Positions 59,055-64,000 of a stretch of DNA of 64,000 nucleotides are shown in pieces. Location: NCBI RefSeq assembly GCF_042677945.1, contig NZ_JBHUDN010000003.1. One strand, written 5' to 3'. Numbering within the stretch: position 1 is the first letter of the stretch; every line of letters starts with the position of its first letter. Source of the DNA: Haloplanus litoreus. GTDB lineage: Archaea > Halobacteriota > Halobacteria > Halobacteriales > Haloferacaceae. The translations under genes were made by a program, and so were the position numbers. The notes under the pieces are model-generated. The model saw only the letters and a list, made by a program, of their open reading frames with translations, was not told the DNA's origin and did no database searches.

Positions 59055-59515
59055 TGATTGGAATTTTGAAAGGAATGGCGACGACGATGAAACACGCGCT
59101 GGACGGCAAGACGTTCACCGTGGAATACCCCGACGTGGCGCCGGAAGTCAGCCCCCGGTTCCGTGGTGTCCACAAGTTCAGCCAGGAGCGGTGTATCTGG
59201 TGTCGGCAGTGCGAGAACGTCTGTCCAAACGACACGATTCAGATCGTGCAGGACGACCAGCGAAACGGCGAACAGTACAACCTCCACATCGGTCAGTGCA
59301 TCTACTGCCGGCTCTGCGAGGAGGTGTGTCCGGTTGACGCCATCCTACTGACCCAGAACTTCGAGTTCACGGCGGACACCAAGGACGACTTCGTCTACAA
59401 CAAGGAACAGCTGAAAAACGTCCCGTGGTACAAGGGTATCGATCCGCTGGAATCCCGGAACCCCGACCGGAGCGCGTGGATCGGCGAGGGTGACGGCGAG
59501 ATCGACTACCAGTGA
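59054..59515 (+). CDS. nuoI: NADH-quinone oxidoreductase-type subunit I
   Basis: 153 residues. Two ferredoxin motifs, CIWCRQCENVCP and CIYCRLCEEVCP, bind clusters N6a and N6b that feed NuoB. The ATG overlaps the nuoH stop by one base. A 63-bp AT-rich spacer follows before nuoJ1, the only gap in the operon, possibly holding an internal promoter (CGTTCAAAAGAATACC near 59546). Confidence 0.96.
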   Translation: MIGILKGMATTMKHALDGKTFTVEYPDVAPEVSPRFRGVHKFSQERCIWCRQCENVCPNDTIQIVQDDQRNGEQYNLHIGQCIYCRLCEEVCPVDAILLTQNFEFTADTKDDFVYNKEQLKNVPWYKGIDPLESRNPDRSAWIGEGDGEIDYQ

Positions 59516-59578
59516 TAGCCGAGTCGGCGCTGACCCGTCTCGAAACGTTCAAAAGAATACCTCAAGCAAACACAAGCA

Positions 59579-59851
59579 ATGGTGTATGAAACGATCGCGT
59601 TCGTGCTGTTCTCCCTGGTAACACTGGGGTGCAGCCTGGGCGTCGTCCTCGTCGAGGACGTGTGGCACTCCGCACTCCTCCTCGGTGGCGCCCTGCTGAG
59701 CGTCGCGGTACATTACGTGATGTTACAGGCGGAGTTTCTCGCCGCCATGCAGATCCTCGTCTACGTGGGCGGGGTTCTGATCCTCATCACGTTCGCCGTG
59801 ATGCTCACGAAATCGACAGCGGCACAGCCCTCGGAGGTGAGAGAGGCATGA
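59579..59851 (+). CDS. nuoJ: Subunit J, N-terminal half
   Basis: 90 residues with three membrane helices: YETIAFVLFSLVTLGCSLGV, then WHSALLLGGALLSVAVHYVM and FLAAMQILVYVGGVLILITF. The motif AEFLAAMQILVYVGGVLIL is the NuoJ signature. The C-terminal half is encoded separately in the next gene, whose ATG overlaps this stop. Bacterial NuoJ is one protein of about 180 residues. Confidence 0.92.
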   Translation: MVYETIAFVLFSLVTLGCSLGVVLVEDVWHSALLLGGALLSVAVHYVMLQAEFLAAMQILVYVGGVLILITFAVMLTKSTAAQPSEVREA

Positions 59852-60231
59852 CGTCGAAGCCGGAGCTGCGAGTCGGGTCGCATCTGCTCCCCGGACTGGC
59901 AGCAGTCGCGCTGTTCGTCGTCATCGCCACCGCGATCCTCCGGGCCTCGTTCGGCGCCCCACAGGGGTTCCCGTCGGACGCAAACATCACGGCGAGCATC
60001 GGCTACGCGATGTTCAACCTCGACATGGGTGCGGTGCCGGGCGAGGGGATGCTCGTCGCGTTCATCGTCATCGCGGTGACGCTGGACGCCGCCCTCGACG
60101 GCTCGCTCCTGCTGGCGAAACGCGAGGAAGCCGGTAGCGCCGTCGCGTTGCTCGCCGACGGTGGCCGGCAGGTTCGTGACCGACTCCGCGACGACGCGGA
60201 CGCGGACACCGACGACGGAGGGGAGCGCTGA
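59848..60231 (+). CDS. Subunit J, C-terminal half
   Basis: 127 residues with two membrane helices (LLPGLAAVALFVVIATAILR, GEGMLVAFIVIAVTLDAAL) and an acidic C-terminal tail with DADADTDDGG. Position and topology match the second half of NuoJ. It overlaps nuoJ1 by 4 bp and nuoK by 1 bp (TGATG). Confidence 0.82.
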   Translation: MTSKPELRVGSHLLPGLAAVALFVVIATAILRASFGAPQGFPSDANITASIGYAMFNLDMGAVPGEGMLVAFIVIAVTLDAALDGSLLLAKREEAGSAVALLADGGRQVRDRLRDDADADTDDGGER

Positions 60232-60533
60232 TGGTCCCGGTCCAGTGGTACCTGTTGCTGGCGACGGCCGTGTTCTGTATCGGGCTGTTCGGCATCCTGA
60301 CCCGAAAGAACGCGCTCCTGTTCCTGATGTCGGTCGAGCTCATGCTGAACGCCGCCAACATCAACTTCGTGGCGTTCTCCGCCTACTGGGGGAACATCAC
60401 CGGGCAGACGTTCGGCCTGTTCGTGATGGCGCTGGCCGCCGCCGAGGTGGCGGTCGGTATCGGCATCATCCTCGTGCTGTATCGCAACTTCGACGACGTG
60501 GACGTGACGCTGGCAAAGGAGATGAGGTGGTAA
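60231..60533 (+). CDS. nuoK: NADH-quinone oxidoreductase-type subunit K
   Basis: 100 residues, three helices. LFLMSVELMLNAANINFVAF holds the conserved membrane glutamate, and ALAAAEVAVGIGIILVLYRN the second. The stop is one base before the nuoL ATG. Confidence 0.96.
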   Translation: MVPVQWYLLLATAVFCIGLFGILTRKNALLFLMSVELMLNAANINFVAFSAYWGNITGQTFGLFVMALAAAEVAVGIGIILVLYRNFDDVDVTLAKEMRW

Positions 60534-60534
60534 G

Positions 60535-62556
60535 ATGGCCGGAGCATTCGACTACGCGCCCGCCATCGTCCTCCTCCCGTTCCTCTCCTTCCTCGTGTCA
60601 CTCGCGGGCGGGAAGTACCTCCCCAAGGGCGGCGCGTTCGGCGGCATCGCGGCCACCGCGGGGTCGCTGATCCTCTCGGCGTGGGTCTTCCTGACCGTCA
60701 GCGCCGGCAACGTCTACAACGAGACGCTCTATACGTGGGCCGCGGGCGTTGGCGAGGGGACGACGACCCTCACCTTTGGCCTGCTTCTCGACCCACTGGC
60801 GGCGATGATGCTGCTCATCGTCTCGCTGGTCGCGCTCCTGGTCCACGTGTTCAGCCTCGGATACATGAACGACGAGGGCGAGACGGGGCTTCCCCGGTAC
60901 TACGCCGGCCTCGGCCTCTTCACCGCCTCCATGCTCGGGTTCGTCGTCGCCGACAACCTACTCATGGCGTTCATGTTCTTCGAACTGGTTGGTCTCTGTT
61001 CGTATCTCCTGATCGGCTTCTGGTTCCGGCAGGACGGCCCGCCGAGCGCCGCGAAGAAGGCATTCCTGGTCACCCGCTTCGGTGACTACTTCTTCCTCGT
61101 CGGCGTCGTCGCCGTCTTCGCCACCTTCGGCACCGCGAAGTTCGCGGGCGACGGGGCGTTCCCGACCCTCGCCGAGGAGGCACTCGCCGGCGCCACCGAG
61201 GTGACTACCTTCGGCTTCGCACCCGAGACGTGGTTCACGATTCTCGGCCTCCTGATCCTCGGCGGCGTCGTCGGGAAGTCCGCACAGTTCCCCCTGCACA
61301 CGTGGCTTCCGGACGCCATGGAGGGTCCGACGCCCGTCTCCGCGCTCATCCACGCCGCGACGATGGTCGCGGCCGGCGTCTACCTCGTCGCGCGGATGTA
61401 CGGCTTCTACGCGCTCTCGCCCACCGCGCTCGGGATCATCGCACTGGTCGGCGGGTTCACCGCCCTCTTCGCCGCCACGATGGGCGTCGTCAAGCGAGAG
61501 ATCAAGCAGGTGCTCGCCTACTCCACCATCTCGCAGTACGGCTACATGATGCTGGGACTGGGCGCCGGCGGCTACGTCGCCGCAACCTTCCACCTGCTGA
61601 CCCACGCCTTCTTCAAGGCGCTCCTCTTCCTCGGCGCGGGTGCGGTCATCATCGCCATGCACCACGACGAGGACATGTGGAACATGGGTGGTCTGAAAGA
61701 GCGGATGCCCGTCACCTACTACACCTTCCTCTCCGGATCGCTGGCGCTCGCGGGCATCGTGCCCTTCGCTGGCTTCTGGTCGAAGGACGAGGTGCTGTAC
61801 GAGGCGCTCGTTCACGGCCTCGGCGGGTCGCCGCTCCTCCTCGCGGGCTACGCGATGGGGCTGGTGGCCGTCTTCTTCACCGGCTTCTACACCTTCCGGA
61901 TGGTGTTCCTGACGTTCCACGGCGAGCCCCGGACGGACGTCGCTCGCGACCCCCACGGCGTTCGGTGGAACGTGAAAGGCCCGCTGGTGGTCCTCGGCAT
62001 CCTCGCCGCGACGGTCGGGTTCGTCAACATGGTGCCGGTCCAGGACCTGACGGGCATCCACCTCGAGTATCTGCACGACTGGCTGGCACACGGCGAGATT
62101 TCGGCGCTCACCGCCGACCACTACGGCGAACTGCTCCACGACTACGCGGGCTACACGTCCGCTGACGTGGCGTCGTACGTGGCCGGTGCAGTGTCGCTCG
62201 CCCTCGCCCTCGCGGGCGCCGGCCTCGCGCACGTGCTCTACAACGTGCCGGACCCGGACGAGCACACGGAGAAACTCGGTGCGGTGAAGTCCCTGTGGTA
62301 CAACAACTACTACCAGGACGAGTACCAGGTCTGGATCGCCCAGTCCGTCGTCCTGCCCCTGGCTCGACTGGCCGACAAGTTCGACCAGGGCGTCGTCGAC
62401 GGCGTCGTCAACGGCGTCTCTAGCGTGAGCCTGTTCGCCGGAAGTCGGATCCGGCGGATACAGACTGGCGTCGTGAGCAACTACGCCGTACTCCTCACCC
62501 TCGGGTTGACGGCGTTGCTCGTCGCCTTCGGTATTCTCGGAGGGTGGTTCGCATGA
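60535..62556 (+). CDS. nuoL: NADH-quinone oxidoreductase-type subunit L
   Basis: 673 residues, distal proton-pumping subunit. FMFFELVGLCSYLLIGFWFR holds the helix 5 glutamate; GVVGKSAQFPLHTWLPDAME holds the channel lysine; EGPTPVSALIHAATMVAAGV and REIKQVLAYSTISQYGYMML follow. A C-terminal region (YNNYYQDEYQVWIAQ) with the long lateral helix is present. The stop overlaps nuoM by 4 bp. Confidence 0.97.
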   Translation: MAGAFDYAPAIVLLPFLSFLVSLAGGKYLPKGGAFGGIAATAGSLILSAWVFLTVSAGNVYNETLYTWAAGVGEGTTTLTFGLLLDPLAAMMLLIVSLVALLVHVFSLGYMNDEGETGLPRYYAGLGLFTASMLGFVVADNLLMAFMFFELVGLCSYLLIGFWFRQDGPPSAAKKAFLVTRFGDYFFLVGVVAVFATFGTAKFAGDGAFPTLAEEALAGATEVTTFGFAPETWFTILGLLILGGVVGKSAQFPLHTWLPDAMEGPTPVSALIHAATMVAAGVYLVARMYGFYALSPTALGIIALVGGFTALFAATMGVVKREIKQVLAYSTISQYGYMMLGLGAGGYVAATFHLLTHAFFKALLFLGAGAVIIAMHHDEDMWNMGGLKERMPVTYYTFLSGSLALAGIVPFAGFWSKDEVLYEALVHGLGGSPLLLAGYAMGLVAVFFTGFYTFRMVFLTFHGEPRTDVARDPHGVRWNVKGPLVVLGILAATVGFVNMVPVQDLTGIHLEYLHDWLAHGEISALTADHYGELLHDYAGYTSADVASYVAGAVSLALALAGAGLAHVLYNVPDPDEHTEKLGAVKSLWYNNYYQDEYQVWIAQSVVLPLARLADKFDQGVVDGVVNGVSSVSLFAGSRIRRIQTGVVSNYAVLLTLGLTALLVAFGILGGWFA

Positions 62557-64000
62557 TAATCGAAGCGCTGATCGCATTCACGTTCGTCGCCTCGATGGCC
62601 GTGTTGCTGGCCCCGGACGAGTGGGCCGGCCGCCTCGCGGCGGCCCTGAGTCTACTCCCCGTCGTGGGGAGTCTCTACATGTGGAGTCGCTTCGACGCGG
62701 CGGGCAACGCCCTCACGGGTGGGTCCGTCGCGTTCGAGACGATGGTGCCCTGGATGGAACTCGGGGGCTACACGCTCAACTGGCACGTCGGCGTCGACGG
62801 CATCGGCCTGCCGCTGGTCGTGTTGACGACGATTCTGTCGACGCTCGCCATCGTGAGCGCGTGGACCCCCATCGACGACCGCCAGTCCCAGTTCTACGGG
62901 CTGATGCTGTTCATGGAGGCGAACCTGTTGGGCGTCTTCACCGCGCTCGATTTCTTCGTCTGGTTCGTCTTCTGGGAGGCCGTCCTCCTGCCGATGTACT
63001 TCCTCATCGGCGTCTGGGGCGGCCCGCGGCGGAAGTACGCCGCGATCAAGTTCTTCGTCTACACCAACATCGCGTCGCTCGCGATGTTCATCGGGTTCAT
63101 CGCCCTGGTCTTCGGCCTCGGCGACTCGGTATCGTCACTCGACATGCCGGCCATCGCCGGAGCACTCCGGGCGGGTGAACTCGGATCGCTGTACGGCATC
63201 CCCGCGGCGACGCTGCGGAGCGTCGCCTTCGTGGCGATGTTCCTCGGGTTCGCGGTGAAGGTGCCCATCGTCCCCTTCCATACGTGGCTGCCGGACGCAC
63301 ACGTGGAGGCGCCGTCGCCGGTGTCGGTGATGCTGGCCGGCGTCCTCCTGAAGATGGGGACCTACGCCCTGCTCCGGTTCAACTTCACGATGCTGCCGGA
63401 GACGGCGACGCAGTTCGCCGTTCCGATCGCTTTGATCGCCGTCGTGAGCGTCATCTACGGTGCGATGCTCGCGCTGGCTCAGCAGGACCTCAAACGCATC
63501 GTCGCGTACTCCTCCGTCTCCTCGATGGGCTACGTCATCCTCGGCCTCATCGCCTACACCACCTACGGCGTCGGTGGGGCGACGTTCCAGATGATCGCCC
63601 ACGGCCTCATCTCGGGGCTGATGTTCATGTCGGTCGGCGTCATCTACAACACGACCCACACCCGGATGGTCGGCGACATGTCCGGGATGGCCGACCGGAT
63701 GCCGGTCACGACGGGGATTCTGGTCGCCGGCGCCTTCGGCTACATGGGACTGCCCTTGATGGCCGGCTTCGCTGGCGAGTTCTTCATCTTCAAGGGCGCC
63801 TTCGCGTCGACGGTCCACGTGGCCATGCCGCTCTTTACCGCCGTCGCGATGTTCGGCATCGTCGTCGTTGCGGGGTACCTGCTCTTTGCGATGCAGCGGA
63901 CCCTCTTCGGCACCTTCCGCCTAGAGACCGACTACGAGGTCGGACCGGCGCCGCTCCACGAGACGGTTCCACTCGCGATACTGCTCGTGACGATCATCGT
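62553..64000 (+). CDS. nuoM: NADH-quinone oxidoreductase-type subunit M, partial
   Basis: Starts at ATG 62553, overlapping nuoL (ATGA), and runs off the window after 482 codons. WFVFWEAVLLPMYFLIGVWG carries the conserved glutamate, FAVKVPIVPFHTWLPDAHVE the lysine, and QQDLKRIVAYSSVSSMGYVI the second conserved stretch. About 13 membrane helices are covered. nuoN is expected to follow. Confidence 0.96.
   Translation, partial: MIIEALIAFTFVASMAVLLAPDEWAGRLAAALSLLPVVGSLYMWSRFDAAGNALTGGSVAFETMVPWMELGGYTLNWHVGVDGIGLPLVVLTTILSTLAIVSAWTPIDDRQSQFYGLMLFMEANLLGVFTALDFFVWFVFWEAVLLPMYFLIGVWGGPRRKYAAIKFFVYTNIASLAMFIGFIALVFGLGDSVSSLDMPAIAGALRAGELGSLYGIPAATLRSVAFVAMFLGFAVKVPIVPFHTWLPDAHVEAPSPVSVMLAGVLLKMGTYALLRFNFTMLPETATQFAVPIALIAVVSVIYGAMLALAQQDLKRIVAYSSVSSMGYVILGLIAYTTYGVGGATFQMIAHGLISGLMFMSVGVIYNTTHTRMVGDMSGMADRMPVTTGILVAGAFGYMGLPLMAGFAGEFFIFKGAFASTVHVAMPLFTAVAMFGIVVVAGYLLFAMQRTLFGTFRLETDYEVGPAPLHETVPLAILLVTII

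Overview
The window is a densely packed piece of a high-GC haloarchaeal chromosome (class Halobacteria). The evidence is strongly acidic proteins throughout, an archaeal TFIIB, the RNA polymerase subunit Rpo11, a diphthamide-ligase family enzyme, a type IV pilin N-terminus, Tat-exported secreted proteins, promoters with TATA boxes 25-35 nt before start codons (largely leaderless transcripts), and many 1-4 bp start/stop overlaps. I cannot name the genus. No tRNA, rRNA, CRISPR array or intact insertion sequence was seen. Two runs of N (34068-34070 and 47598-47665) break genes and are assembly gaps.

Layout. 1-3042 (minus): lysine biosynthesis by the succinylase branch, dapA-dapB-dapD-lysA, with lysA cut by the window edge. 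3276-5037: a membrane protein, a small acidic conserved protein and a uracil-DNA-glycosylase-like protein. 5038-5417: an AT-rich spacer holding a cluster of hairpins. 5418-13984: housekeeping genes on both strands (rpo11, hisF, purL, a PHP protein with a degenerate asparagine synthase, a Nudix protein, tfb, a COG0523 GTPase); four convergent pairs here end in exact 4-bp stop-codon overlaps. 14044-18883: a zinc alcohol/formaldehyde-dehydrogenase-like gene coupled to a GlcG/HbpS-like gene, a lone trpB, and gatC-gatA. 18884-19412 looks decayed.

19413-26168 (minus): an unknown protein, a secreted anchored cohesin-domain protein, a large Tat-exported PhoX-like (DUF839) protein ending in cohesin and dockerin domains, TrkA, an SRPBCC protein and a small zinc-ribbon membrane protein. 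26299-36883: coaBC, then a nine-gene Mrp-type Na+/H+ antiporter operon (E, F, G, DUF4040, B, C and three large NuoL/M/N-like subunits), a pilin-like gene and an hpt-type phosphoribosyltransferase. 36958-43636: a complete five-gene dipeptide/oligopeptide ABC transporter operon. 43654-49939: an HTH/zinc-ribbon regulator divergent from a sugar nucleotidyltransferase, two PP-loop enzymes, a PP2C phosphatase beside an FHA-like zinc-ribbon protein, a conserved haloarchaeal protein and a glutaredoxin.

50029-55026: purine genes purB, a PurN-PurH fusion, purK and purE. With purL and the hpt-type gene, several purine enzymes lie in the window but in separate units. 55158-64000: the start of the complex I operon nuoA-B-CD-H-I-J1-J2-K-L-M, without NADH-module genes in the visible part and with nuoM cut by the window end.

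The most unusual points are the cohesin/dockerin/PhoX pair with a 19-bp palindrome upstream, the hairpin cluster before rpo11, a perfect 60-bp in-frame duplication in an antiporter subunit, an ABC ATPase with a duplicated insertion in its C-terminal domain, an asparagine-synthase-like protein with a vestigial glutaminase half, and paired inverted half-sites between the HTH regulator and the nucleotidyltransferase.
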